Part shown: piece after piece, positions 23,975 through 36,818 of the stretch
Position numbering within the stretch: position 1 is the first letter of the stretch
How the letters are laid out: each line of letters opens with the position of its first letter
Assembly (NCBI RefSeq): GCF_910591885.1
Contig: NC_063275.1
Location: forward strand, 6,374,501-6,438,500
DNA from: Bombus terrestris
Taxonomy: Eukaryota; Arthropoda; Insecta; Hymenoptera; Apidae
Reading direction: 5' to 3'
DNA: 64,000 nucleotides
Position numbers and translations under genes: made by a program
The notes under the pieces: model-generated
Told to the model about the DNA's origin: nothing
The model's database searches: none
What the model saw: the letters and a program-made list of their open reading frames with translations, nothing else

Positions 23975-25401
23975 ACCGATGCGGCTCGCTCTCAAATTTG
24001 AAGTAAATCGCCTCCATATCGAAGGACGAACGCACGTGGGATTGGTTTTAGGTTAGGCTATAGTTTTTCGAGCGAGCGCAGCGAGCGAGCAATGCGTAAA
24101 CGTGCGTCACAAACCAATTGATTAGCACGTAGGTACACAGAAATATTTGCACCTGCCCGAGGAGCCGGATGCTTTTATCGAATTGCTCACTGAGCAAAGT
24201 TTACATGTTATCAATTGTTTTACACAAAGAGTAATAGTTCGACGAAGTACAGTGCAACGTGAGTACCAGTATCGCTGAGAAAACTTGGAAATAACCGGAA
24301 CTAAATGTAAGGAAATATAAAGTATATGTATAACCAGGAAGTTGAAACTAATGAAAATATATGTTAGGAATTATATAGAATGTGTGTAGCATAAAATTGT
24401 AATCGTTGCTCGCTCCGCACGCTCGTAAAAAAATGGTCCAACCTCACAACCGATCCGGCTCGCTCGCAAATTTGAAGTAAATCGCCTCCATATCGAAGGA
24501 CGAACGCAGGTGGGATTGGTTTTAGGTTAGGCTATAGTTTTTCGAGCGAGCGCAGCGAGCGAGCAATGCGTAAACGTGCGTCACAAACCAATTGATTGGC
24601 ACGAAGGTACATAGAAATATTTGCACCAGCCCGAGGAGCCGGAAGCGTTTATCGAATTGCTCACTGAGCAAAGTTTACATGTTATCAATAGTTTTACACA
24701 AAGAGTAATAGTTCGACGAAGTACAGTGCAACGTGAGTACCAGTATCGCTGAGAAAACTTGGAAATAACCGGAACTAAATGTAAGGAAATATAAAGTATA
24801 TGTATAACCAGGAAGTTGAAACTAATGAAAATATATGTTAGGAACTATGAAGTATGTGTGTAGCATGAAAATTGTAATCGTTGCTTGCTCGCAGCGTGCG
24901 CTCGTAAAAATCTAGTCCAACCTCACAACCGATGCGGCTCGCTCTCAAATTTGAAGTAAATCGCCTTCTTATCGAAGGTCGAACGCCAGTGGGATTGGTT
25001 TTATGTTAGGCTATAGTTTTTCGAGCGAGCGCAGCGAGCGAGCAATGCCTAAACGTGCGTCTCAATCCAATTCATTGGCACGTAGGCACATAGAAATAAT
25101 TGCACCTGCCCGAAGAGCCGGAAGCTTTTATCGAATTGCCCACTGAGCGAAGTTTAGATGTTATCAATAGTTTTACACAAAGAGTAATAGTTCGACGAAG
25201 TACAGTGCAACGTGAGTACCAGTATCGCTGAGAAAACTTGGAAATAACCGGAAATAAATGTGAGGAAATATAAAGTATATGTATAACCAGGAAGTTGAAA
25301 CTAATGAAAATATATGTTAGGAATTATATAGAATGTGTGTAGCATAAAATTGTAATCGTTGCTCGCTCCGCACGCTCGTAAAAAAATGGTCCAACCTCAC
25401 A
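23975..25401 (+). repeat. Seven-monomer unit, copy 2, first three monomers
   Basis: Monomers at 23975, 24449 and 24928 are the 3333-bp-shifted partners of 20642, 21116 and 21595 and carry the same rare variants. The match continues into 25402 and 25876, so the second copy overlaps the start of the 14-monomer unit. This shows that the 3333-bp duplication came first and that its right half was then taken into the 6663-bp duplication. Confidence 0.88.
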
Positions 25402-27137
25402 ACCGATGCGGCTCGCTCGCAAATTTGAAGTAAATCGCCTCCATATCGAAGGACGAACGCAGGTGGGATTGGTTTTATGTTAGGCTATAGTTTTTCGAGC
25501 GAGCGCAGCGAGCGAGCAATGCCTAAACGTGCGTCTCAATCCAATTCATTGGCACGTAGGCACATAGAAATAATTGCACCAGCCCGAGGAGCCGGAAGCT
25601 TTCATCGAATTGCTCACTGAGCAAAGTTTACATGTTATCAATAGTTTTACACAAAGAGTAATAGTTCGACGAAGTACAGTGCAACGTGAGTAACAGTATC
25701 GCTGAGAAAACTTGGAAATAACCGGAACTAAATGTAAGGAAATATAAAGTATATGTATAACCAGGAAGTTGAAACTAATGAAAATATATGTTAGGAATTA
25801 TATAGAATGTGTGTAGCATAAAATTGTAATCGTTGCTCGCTCCGCACGCTCGTAAAAAAATGGTCCAACCTCACAACCGATCCGGCTCGCTCGCAAATTT
25901 GAAGTAAATCGCCTCCTTACCGAAAAACGAACGAAAGAGGGATTGGTTTTAGGTTAGGCTATAGTTTTTCGAGCGAGCGCAGCGAGCGAGCAATGCGTAA
26001 ACGTGCGTCACAAACCAATTGATTAGCACGTAGGTATACAGAAATATTTGCACCTGCCCGAAGAGCCGGAAGCTTTTATCGAATTGCTCACTGAGCAAAG
26101 TTTACATGTTATCAATTGTTTTACACAAAGAGTAATAGTTCGACGAAGTACAGCGCAACGTGAGTACCAGTATCGCTGAGACAACTTGGAACTAACCGGA
26201 ACTAAATGTAAGGAAATATAAAGTATATGTATAACCAGGAAGTTGAAACTAATGAAAATATATGTTAGGAACTATGAAGTATGTGTGTAGCATGAAAATT
26301 GTAATCGTTGCTTGCTCGCAGCGTGCGCTCGTAAAAAAATGGTCCAACCTCACAACCGATCCGGCTCGCTCGCAAATTTGAAGTAAATCGCCTCCATATC
26401 GAAGGACGAACGCAGGTGGGATTGGTTTTAGGTTAGGCTATAGTTTTTCGAGCGAGCGCAGCGAGCGAGCAATGCGTAAACGTCCGTCACAAACCAATTG
26501 ATTAGCACGTAGGTACACAGAAATATTTGCACCTGCCCGAAGAGCCGGAAGCTTTTATCGAATTGCTCACTGAGCAAAGTTTACATGTTATCAATAGTTT
26601 TACACAAAGAGTAATAGTTCGGCGAAGTGCAGTGCTACGTGAGTACCAATATCGCTGAGAAAACTTGGAAATAACAGGAAATATATGTAAGGAAATATAA
26701 AGTATATGTATGACCAGGAAGTTGAATCTAATGAAAATATATGCTAGGAATTATAAAGAATGTGTGTAGCATAAAATTGTAATCGTTGCTCGCTCCGCTC
26801 GCTCATAAGAAGATCGTCCAACCTCACAACCGATCCGGCACGTTCGCAAATTTGAAGTGAATTGCCTCCTTACCGAAAAACGAACGAAAGTGGGATTGGT
26901 TTTAGGTTAGGCTATAGTTTTTCGAGCGAGCGCAGCGAGCGAGCAATGCGTAAACGTGCGTCACAAACCAATTGATTGGCACGAAGGTACATAGAAATAT
27001 TTGCACCAGCCCGAGGAGCCGGAAGCTTTTATCGAATTGCTCACTGAGCAAAGTTTACATGTTATCAATAGTTTTACACAAAGAGTAATAGTTCGACGAA
27101 GTACAGTGCAACGTGAGTACCAGTATCGCTGAGAAAA

Positions 27138-27154
27138 CTTCGAGCTAACCGGAA
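27138..27154 (+). other. CENP-B-box-like site with one mismatch
   Basis: TTCG (27139-27142), A (27147) and CGGA (27150-27153): 8 of 9 core positions, in the monomer starting at 26829. It is duplicated 6663 bp away at 33801-33817 by the 14-monomer duplication. Confidence 0.4.
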
Positions 27155-30100
27155 CTAAATGTAAGGAAATATAAAGTATATGTATAACCAGGAAGTTGAA
27201 ACTAATGAAAATATATGTTAGGAACTATGAAGTATGTGTGTAGCATAAAATTGTAATCGTTGCTCGCTCCGCACGCTCGTAAAAAAATGGTCCAACCTCA
27301 CAACCGATCCGGCTCGCTCGCAAATTTGAAGTAAATCGCCTCCATATCGAAGGACGAACGCAGGTGGGATTGGTTTTAGGTTAGGCTATAGTTTTTCGAG
27401 CGAGCGCAGCGAGCGAGCAATGCGTAAACGTGCGTCACAAACCAATTGATTGGCACGAAGGTACATAGAAATACTTGCACCAGCCCGAGGAGCCGGAAGC
27501 TTTTATCGAATTGCTCACTGAGCAAGGTTTACATGTTATCAATAGTTTTTCACAAAGAGTAATAGTTCGACGAAGTACAGTGCAACGTGAGTACCAGTAT
27601 CGCTGAGAAAACGTGGAAATAACCGGAACTAAATGTAAGGAAATATAAAGTATATGTATAACCAGGAAGTTGAAACTAATGAAAATATATGTTAGGAATT
27701 ATATAGAATGTGTGTAGCATAAAATTGTAATCGTTGCTCGCTCCGCACGCTCGTAAAAAAATGGTCCAACCTCACAACCGATCCGGCTCGCTCGCAAATT
27801 TGAAGTAAATCGCCTCCATATCGAAGGACGAACGCAGGTGGGATTGGTTTTAGGTTAGGCTATAGTTTTTCGAGCGAGCGCAGCGAGCGAGCAATGCGTA
27901 AACGTGCGTCACAAACCAATTGATTGGCACGAAGGTACATAGAAATACTTGCACCAGCCCGAGGAGCCGGAAGCTTTTATCGAATTGCTCACTGAGCAAG
28001 GTTTACATGTTATCAATAGTTTTACACAAAGAGTAATAGTTCGACGAAGTACAGTGCAACGTGAGTACCAGTATCGCTGAGAAAACTTGGAAATAACCGG
28101 AACTAAATGTAAGGAAATATAAAGTATATGTATAACCAGGAAGTTGAAACTAATGAAAATATATGTTAGGAATTATATAGAATGTGTGTAGCATAAAATT
28201 GTAATCGTTGCTCGCTCCGCACGCTCGTAAAAAAATGGTCCAACCTCACAACCGATCCGGCTCGCTCGCAAATTTGAAGTAAATCACCTCCATATCGAAG
28301 GACGAACGCAGGTGGGATTGGTTTTAGGTTAGGCTATAGTTTTTCGAGCGAGCGCAGCGAGCGAGCAATGCGTATACGTGCGTCACAAACCAATTGATTG
28401 GCACGTAGGTACATAGAAATATTTGCACCAGCCCGAGGAGCCGGAAGCTTTTATCGAATTGCTCACTGAGCAAAGTTTACATGTTATCAATAGTTTCACA
28501 CAAAGGGTAATAGTTCGACGAAGTACAATGCAACGTGAGTACCAGTATCGCTGAGAAAACTTGGAAATAACCGGAACTAAATGTAAGGAAATATAAAGTA
28601 TATGTATAACCAGGAAGTTGAAACTAATGAAAATATATGTTAGGAATTATATAGAATGTGTGTAGCATAAAATTGTAATCGTTGCTCGCTCCGCACGCTC
28701 GTAAAAAAATGGTCCAACCTCACAACCGATCCGGCTCGCTCGCAAATTTGAAGTAAATCGCCTCCATATCGAAGGACGAACGCAGGAGGGATTGGTTTTA
28801 GGTTAGGCTATAGTTTTTCGAGCGAGCGCAGCGAGCGAGCAATGCGTAAACGTGCGTCACAAACCAATTGATTAGCACGTAGGTACACAGAAATATTTGC
28901 ACCTGCCCGAGGAGCCGGAAGCTTTTATCGAATTGCTCACTGAGCAAAGTTTACATGTTATCAATTGTTTTACACAAAGAGTAATAGTTCGACGAAGTAC
29001 AGTGCAACGTGAGTACCAGTATCGCTGAGAAAACTTGGAACTAACCGGAACTAAATGTAAGGAAATATAAAGTATATGTATAACCAGGAAGTTGAAACTA
29101 ATGAAAATATATGTTAGGAACTATGAAGTATGTGTGTAGCATGAAAATTGTAATCGTTGCTTGCTCGCAGCGTGCGCTCGTAAAAATCTAGTCCAACCTC
29201 ACAACCTATGCGGCTCGCTCTCAAATTTGAAGTAAATCGCCTTCTTATCGAAGGTCGAACGCCAGTGGGATTGGTTTTATGTTAGGCTATAGTTTTTCGA
29301 CCGAGCACAGCGAGCGAGCAATGCGTAAACGTGCGTCACAAACCAATTGATTAGAACGTAGGTACACAGAAATATTTGCACCTGCCCGAGGAGCCGGAAG
29401 CTTTTATCGAATTGCTCACTGAGCAAAGTTTACATGTTATCAATAGTTTTACACAAAGAGTAATAGTTCGACGAAGTAAAGTGCAACGTGAGTACCAGTA
29501 TTGCTGAGAAAACTTGGAAATAACAGGAAATATATGTAAGGAAATATAAAGTATATGTATGACCAGGAAGTTGAATCTAATGAAAATATATGTAAGGAAT
29601 TATAAAGAATGTGTGTAGCAGAAAATTGTAATCGTTGCTTGCTCGCAGCGTGCGTTCGTAAAAATCTAGTCCAACCTCACAACCGATGCGGCTCGCTCTC
29701 AAATTTGAAGTAAATCGCCTTCTTATCGAAGGTCGAACGCCAGTGGGATTGGTTTTATGTTAGGCTATAGTTTTTCGAGCGAGCGCAGCGAGCGAGCAAT
29801 GCCTAAACGTGCGTCTCAATCCAATTCATTGGCACGTAGGCACATAGAAATAATTGCACCTGCCCGAAGAGCCGGAAGCTTTTATCGAATTGCTCACTGA
29901 GCAAAGTTTACATGTTATCAATAGTTTTACACAAAGAGTAATAGTTCGACGAAGTACAGTGCAACGTGAGTACCAGTATCGCTGAGAAAACTTGGAAATA
30001 ACCGGAACTAAATGTAAGGAAATATAAAGTATATGTATAACCAGGAAGTTGAAACTAATGAAAATATATGTTAGGAATTATATAGAATGCGTGTAGCATA

Positions 30101-30155
30101 AAATTGTAATCGTTGCTCGCTCCGCACGCGCGTAAAAAAATGGTCCAACCTCACA

Positions 30156-32064
30156 ACCGATCCGGCTCGCTCGCAAATTTGAAGTAAATCGCCTCCATAT
30201 CGAAGGACGAACGCAGGTGGGATTGGTTTTAGGTTAGGCTATAGTTTTTCGAGCGAGCGCAGCGAGCGAGCAATGCGTATACGTGCGTCACAAACCAATT
30301 GATTAGCACGTAGGTACACAGAAATATTTGCACCTGCCCGAGGAGCCGGAAGCTTTTATCGAATTGCTCACTGAGCAAAGTTTACATGTTATCAATTGTT
30401 TTACACAAAGAGTAATAGTTCGGCGAAGTGCAGTGCAACGTGAGTACCAATATCGCTGAAAAAACTTGGAAATAACAGGAAATATATGTAAGGAAATATA
30501 AAGTATATGTATGACCAGGAAGTTGAATCTAATGAAAATATATGTAAGGAATTATAAAGAATGTGTGTAGCAGAAAATTGTAATCGTTGCTTGCTCGCAG
30601 CGTGCGCTCGTAAAAATCTAGTCCAACCTCACAACCAATCCGGCACGTTCGCAAATTTGAAGTGAATTGCCTCCTTACCGAAAAACGAACGAAAGAGGGA
30701 TTGGTTTTAGGTTAGGCTATAGTTTTTCGAGCGAGCGCAGCGAGCGAGCAATGCGTATACGTGCGTCACAAACCAATTGATTAGCACGTAGGTACACAGA
30801 AATATTTGCACCTGCCCGAGGAGCCGGAAGCTTTTATCGAATTGCTCACTGAGCAAAGTTTACATGTTATCAATTGTTTTACACAAAGAGTAATAGTTCG
30901 GCGAAGTGCAGTGCAACGTGAGTACCAATATCGCTGAGAAAACTTGGAAATAACAGGAAATATATGTAAGGAAATATAAAGTATATGTATGACCAGGAAG
31001 TTGAATCTAATGAAAATATATGTTAGGAATTATAAAGAATGTGTGTAGCATAAAATTGTAATCGTTGCTTGCTCGCAGCGTGCGCTCGTAAAAATCTAGT
31101 CCAACCTCACAACCAATCCGGCACGTTCGCAAATTTGAAGTGAATTGCCTCCTTACCGAAAAACGAACGAAAGAGGGATTGGTTTTAGGTTAGGCTATAG
31201 TTTTTCGAGCGAGCGCAGCGAGCGAGCAATGCGTAAACGTGCGTCACAAACCAATTGATTGGCACGAAGGTACACAGAAATATTTGCACCAGCCCGAGGA
31301 GCCGGAAGCTTTTATCGAATTGCTCACTGAGCAAAGTTTATATGTTATCAATAGTTTTACACAAAGAGTAATAGTTCGACGAAGTAAAGTGCAACGTGAG
31401 TACCAGTATCGCTGAGAAAACTTGGAAATAACCGGAACTAAATGTAAGGAAATATAAAGTATATGTATAACCAGGAAGTTGAAACTAAGGAAAATATATG
31501 TTAGGAACTATGAAGTATGTGTGTAGCATGAAAATTGTAATCGTTGCTTGCTCGCAGCGTGCGCTCGTAAAAATCTAGTCCAACCTCACAACCGATGCGG
31601 CTCGCTCTCAAATTTGAAGTAAATCGCCTTCTTATCGAAGGTCGAACGCCAGTGGGATTGGTTTTATGTTAGGCTATAGTTTTTCGAGCGAGCGCAGCGA
31701 GCGAGCAATGCCTAAACGTGCGTCTCAATCCAATTCATTGGCACGTAGGCACATAGAAATAATTGCACCTGCCCGAAGAGCCGGAAGCTTTTATCGAATT
31801 GCTCACTGAGCAAAGTTTACATGTTATCAATAGTTTTACACAAAGAGTAATAGTTCGACGAAGTACAGTGCAACGTGAGTACCAGTATCGCTGAGAAAAC
31901 TTGGAAATAACCGGAACTAAATGTAAGGAAATATAAAGTATATGTATAACCAGGAAGTTGAAACTAATGAAAATATATGTTAGGAATTATATAGAATGTG
32001 TGTAGCATAAAATTGTAATCGTTGCTCGCTCCGCACGCTCGTAAAAAAATGGTCCAACCTCACA
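30156..32064 (+). repeat. 1909-bp four-monomer HOR, variant copy
   Basis: Monomers are 30156 (478 bp), 30634 (478), 31112 (479) and 31591 (474). The first two carry GCGTATACG, ATTAGCACG, TTCGGCGAAGTGCAG, AACAGGAAATAT, TGACCAGG and GAATTATAAAG. The second and third have the ACCAATCCGGCACG head. The third has ACTAAGGAAAA. The fourth has the TTCTTATCG head and AATCCAATTCATTGG body. This is a different tetramer from the 1901-bp one and lies inside the 14-monomer unit. Confidence 0.9.
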
Positions 32065-33800
32065 ACCGATGCGGCTCGCTCGCAAATTTGAAGTAAATCG
32101 CCTCCATATCGAAGGACGAACGCAGGTGGGATTGGTTTTATGTTAGGCTATAGTTTTTCGAGCGAGCGCAGCGAGCGAGCAATGCCTAAACGTGCGTCTC
32201 AATCCAATTCATTGGCACGTAGGCACATAGAAATAATTGCACCAGCCCGAGGAGCCGGAAGCTTTCATCGAATTGCTCACTGAGCAAAGTTTACATGTTA
32301 TCAATAGTTTTACACAAAGAGTAATAGTTCGACGAAGTACAGTGCAACGTGAGTAACAGTATCGCTGAGAAAACTTGGAAATAACCGGAACTAAATGTAA
32401 GGAAATATAAAGTATATGTATAACCAGGAAGTTGAAACTAATGAAAATATATGTTAGGAATTATATAGAATGTGTGTAGCATAAAATTGTAATCGTTGCT
32501 CGCTCCGCACGCTCGTAAAAAAATGGTCCAACCTCACAACCGATCCGGCTCGCTCGCAAATTTGAAGTAAATCGCCTCCTTACCGAAAAACGAACGAAAG
32601 AGGGATTGGTTTTAGGTTAGGCTATAGTTTTTCGAGCGAGCGCAGCGAGCGAGCAATGCGTAAACGTGCGTCACAAACCAATTGATTAGCACGTAGGTAT
32701 ACAGAAATATTTGCACCTGCCCGAAGAGCCGGAAGCTTTTATCGAATTGCTCACTGAGCAAAGTTTACATGTTATCAATTGTTTTACACAAAGAGTAATA
32801 GTTCGACGAAGTACAGCGCAACGTGAGTACCAGTATCGCTGAGACAACTTGGAACTAACCGGAACTAAATGTAAGGAAATATAAAGTATATGTATAACCA
32901 GGAAGTTGAAACTAATGAAAATATATGTTAGGAACTATGAAGTATGTGTGTAGCATGAAAATTGTAATCGTTGCTTGCTCGCAGCGTGCGCTCGTAAAAA
33001 AATGGTCCAACCTCACAACCGATCCGGCTCGCTCGCAAATTTGAAGTAAATCGCCTCCATATCGAAGGACGAACGCAGGTGGGATTGGTTTTAGGTTAGG
33101 CTATAGTTTTTCGAGCGAGCGCAGCGAGCGAGCAATGCGTAAACGTCCGTCACAAACCAATTGATTAGCACGTAGGTACACAGAAATATTTGCACCTGCC
33201 CGAAGAGCCGGAAGCTTTTATCGAATTGCTCACTGAGCAAAGTTTACATGTTATCAATAGTTTTACACAAAGAGTAATAGTTCGGCGAAGTGCAGTGCTA
33301 CGTGAGTACCAATATCGCTGAGAAAACTTGGAAATAACAGGAAATATATGTAAGGAAATATAAAGTATATGTATGACCAGGAAGTTGAATCTAATGAAAA
33401 TATATGCTAGGAATTATAAAGAATGTGTGTAGCATAAAATTGTAATCGTTGCTCGCTCCGCTCGCTCATAAGAAGATCGTCCAACCTCACAACCGATCCG
33501 GCACGTTCGCAAATTTGAAGTGAATTGCCTCCTTACCGAAAAACGAACGAAAGTGGGATTGGTTTTAGGTTAGGCTATAGTTTTTCGAGCGAGCGCAGCG
33601 AGCGAGCAATGCGTAAACGTGCGTCACAAACCAATTGATTGGCACGAAGGTACATAGAAATATTTGCACCAGCCCGAGGAGCCGGAAGCTTTTATCGAAT
33701 TGCTCACTGAGCAAAGTTTACATGTTATCAATAGTTTTACACAAAGAGTAATAGTTCGACGAAGTACAGTGCAACGTGAGTACCAGTATCGCTGAGAAAA

Positions 33801-33817
33801 CTTCGAGCTAACCGGAA
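33801..33817 (+). other. CENP-B-box-like site with one mismatch (duplicate)
   Basis: Copy of the 27138 site in the second 14-monomer unit, with the same GAGCTAACCGGA sequence. It arose by segmental duplication, so it is not independent evidence for function. Confidence 0.4.
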
Positions 33818-36800
33818 CTAAATGTAAGGAAATATAAAGTATATGTATAACCAGGAAGTTGAAACTAATGAAAATATATGTTAGGAACTATGAAGTATGT
33901 GTGTAGCATAAAATTGTAATCGTTGCTCGCTCCGCACGCTCGTAAAAAAATGGTCCAACCTCACAACCGATCCGGCTCGCTCGCAAATTTGAAGTAAATC
34001 GCCTCCATATCGAAGGACGAACGCAGGTGGGATTGGTTTTAGGTTAGGCTATAGTTTTTCGAGCGAGCGCAGCGAGCGAGCAATGCGTAAACGTGCGTCA
34101 CAAACCAATTGATTGGCACGAAGGTACATAGAAATACTTGCACCAGCCCGAGGAGCCGGAAGCTTTTATCGAATTGCTCACTGAGCAAGGTTTACATGTT
34201 ATCAATAGTTTTTCACAAAGAGTAATAGTTCGACGAAGTACAGTGCAACGTGAGTACCAGTATCGCTGAGAAAACGTGGAAATAACCGGAACTAAATGTA
34301 AGGAAATATAAAGTATATGTATAACCAGGAAGTTGAAACTAATGAAAATATATGTTAGGAATTATATAGAATGTGTGTAGCATAAAATTGTAATCGTTGC
34401 TCGCTCCGCACGCTCGTAAAAAAATGGTCCAACCTCACAACCGATCCGGCTCGCTCGCAAATTTGAAGTAAATCGCCTCCATATCGAAGGACGAACGCAG
34501 GTGGGATTGGTTTTAGGTTAGGCTATAGTTTTTCGAGCGAGCGCAGCGAGCGAGCAATGCGTAAACGTGCGTCACAAACCAATTGATTGGCACGAAGGTA
34601 CATAGAAATACTTGCACCAGCCCGAGGAGCCGGAAGCTTTTATCGAATTGCTCACTGAGCAAGGTTTACATGTTATCAATAGTTTTACACAAAGAGTAAT
34701 AGTTCGACGAAGTACAGTGCAACGTGAGTACCAGTATCGCTGAGAAAACTTGGAAATAACCGGAACTAAATGTAAGGAAATATAAAGTATATGTATAACC
34801 AGGAAGTTGAAACTAATGAAAATATATGTTAGGAATTATATAGAATGTGTGTAGCATAAAATTGTAATCGTTGCTCGCTCCGCACGCTCGTAAAAAAATG
34901 GTCCAACCTCACAACCGATCCGGCTCGCTCGCAAATTTGAAGTAAATCACCTCCATATCGAAGGACGAACGCAGGTGGGATTGGTTTTAGGTTAGGCTAT
35001 AGTTTTTCGAGCGAGCGCAGCGAGCGAGCAATGCGTATACGTGCGTCACAAACCAATTGATTGGCACGTAGGTACATAGAAATATTTGCACCAGCCCGAG
35101 GAGCCGGAAGCTTTTATCGAATTGCTCACTGAGCAAAGTTTACATGTTATCAATAGTTTCACACAAAGGGTAATAGTTCGACGAAGTACAATGCAACGTG
35201 AGTACCAGTATCGCTGAGAAAACTTGGAAATAACCGGAACTAAATGTAAGGAAATATAAAGTATATGTATAACCAGGAAGTTGAAACTAATGAAAATATA
35301 TGTTAGGAATTATATAGAATGTGTGTAGCATAAAATTGTAATCGTTGCTCGCTCCGCACGCTCGTAAAAAAATGGTCCAACCTCACAACCGATCCGGCTC
35401 GCTCGCAAATTTGAAGTAAATCGCCTCCATATCGAAGGACGAACGCAGGAGGGATTGGTTTTAGGTTAGGCTATAGTTTTTCGAGCGAGCGCAGCGAGCG
35501 AGCAATGCGTAAACGTGCGTCACAAACCAATTGATTAGCACGTAGGTACACAGAAATATTTGCACCTGCCCGAGGAGCCGGAAGCTTTTATCGAATTGCT
35601 CACTGAGCAAAGTTTACATGTTATCAATTGTTTTACACAAAGAGTAATAGTTCGACGAAGTACAGTGCAACGTGAGTACCAGTATCGCTGAGAAAACTTG
35701 GAACTAACCGGAACTAAATGTAAGGAAATATAAAGTATATGTATAACCAGGAAGTTGAAACTAATGAAAATATATGTTAGGAACTATGAAGTATGTGTGT
35801 AGCATGAAAATTGTAATCGTTGCTTGCTCGCAGCGTGCGCTCGTAAAAATCTAGTCCAACCTCACAACCTATGCGGCTCGCTCTCAAATTTGAAGTAAAT
35901 CGCCTTCTTATCGAAGGTCGAACGCCAGTGGGATTGGTTTTATGTTAGGCTATAGTTTTTCGACCGAGCACAGCGAGCGAGCAATGCGTAAACGTGCGTC
36001 ACAAACCAATTGATTAGAACGTAGGTACACAGAAATATTTGCACCTGCCCGAGGAGCCGGAAGCTTTTATCGAATTGCTCACTGAGCAAAGTTTACATGT
36101 TATCAATAGTTTTACACAAAGAGTAATAGTTCGACGAAGTAAAGTGCAACGTGAGTACCAGTATTGCTGAGAAAACTTGGAAATAACAGGAAATATATGT
36201 AAGGAAATATAAAGTATATGTATGACCAGGAAGTTGAATCTAATGAAAATATATGTAAGGAATTATAAAGAATGTGTGTAGCAGAAAATTGTAATCGTTG
36301 CTTGCTCGCAGCGTGCGTTCGTAAAAATCTAGTCCAACCTCACAACCGATGCGGCTCGCTCTCAAATTTGAAGTAAATCGCCTTCTTATCGAAGGTCGAA
36401 CGCCAGTGGGATTGGTTTTATGTTAGGCTATAGTTTTTCGAGCGAGCGCAGCGAGCGAGCAATGCCTAAACGTGCGTCTCAATCCAATTCATTGGCACGT
36501 AGGCACATAGAAATAATTGCACCTGCCCGAAGAGCCGGAAGCTTTTATCGAATTGCTCACTGAGCAAAGTTTACATGTTATCAATAGTTTTACACAAAGA
36601 GTAATAGTTCGACGAAGTACAGTGCAACGTGAGTACCAGTATCGCTGAGAAAACTTGGAAATAACCGGAACTAAATGTAAGGAAATATAAAGTATATGTA
36701 TAACCAGGAAGTTGAAACTAATGAAAATATATGTTAGGAATTATATAGAATGCGTGTAGCATAAAATTGTAATCGTTGCTCGCTCCGCACGCGCGTAAAA

Positions 36801-36818
36801 AAATGGTCCAACCTCACA

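Larger units (their letters stand above)
25402..32064 (+). repeat. 14-monomer HOR unit, copy 1 (6663 bp)
   Basis: Monomers start at 25402, 25876, 26355, 26829, 27303, 27777, 28251, 28725, 29204, 29682, 30156, 30634, 31112 and 31591. Nearly every private variant is found again 6663 bp downstream: TTTCATCG (25611), GAGACAAC, AACGTCCGTC, GTGCTACG, AAATACTTGC, GAGCAAGG, TTTTTCACAAAG, AAAACGTGG, AAATCACC, GCAGGAGGG, ACCTATGCGG, GACCGAGCACAG and GATTAGAACG. I saw two substitutions between the copies (C30161/G36824 and T31341/C38004) until the very end. There, in the last tail, this copy has GAATGTGTG and CACGCTCG where copy 2 has GAATGCGTG and CACGCGCG. Confidence 0.94.
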
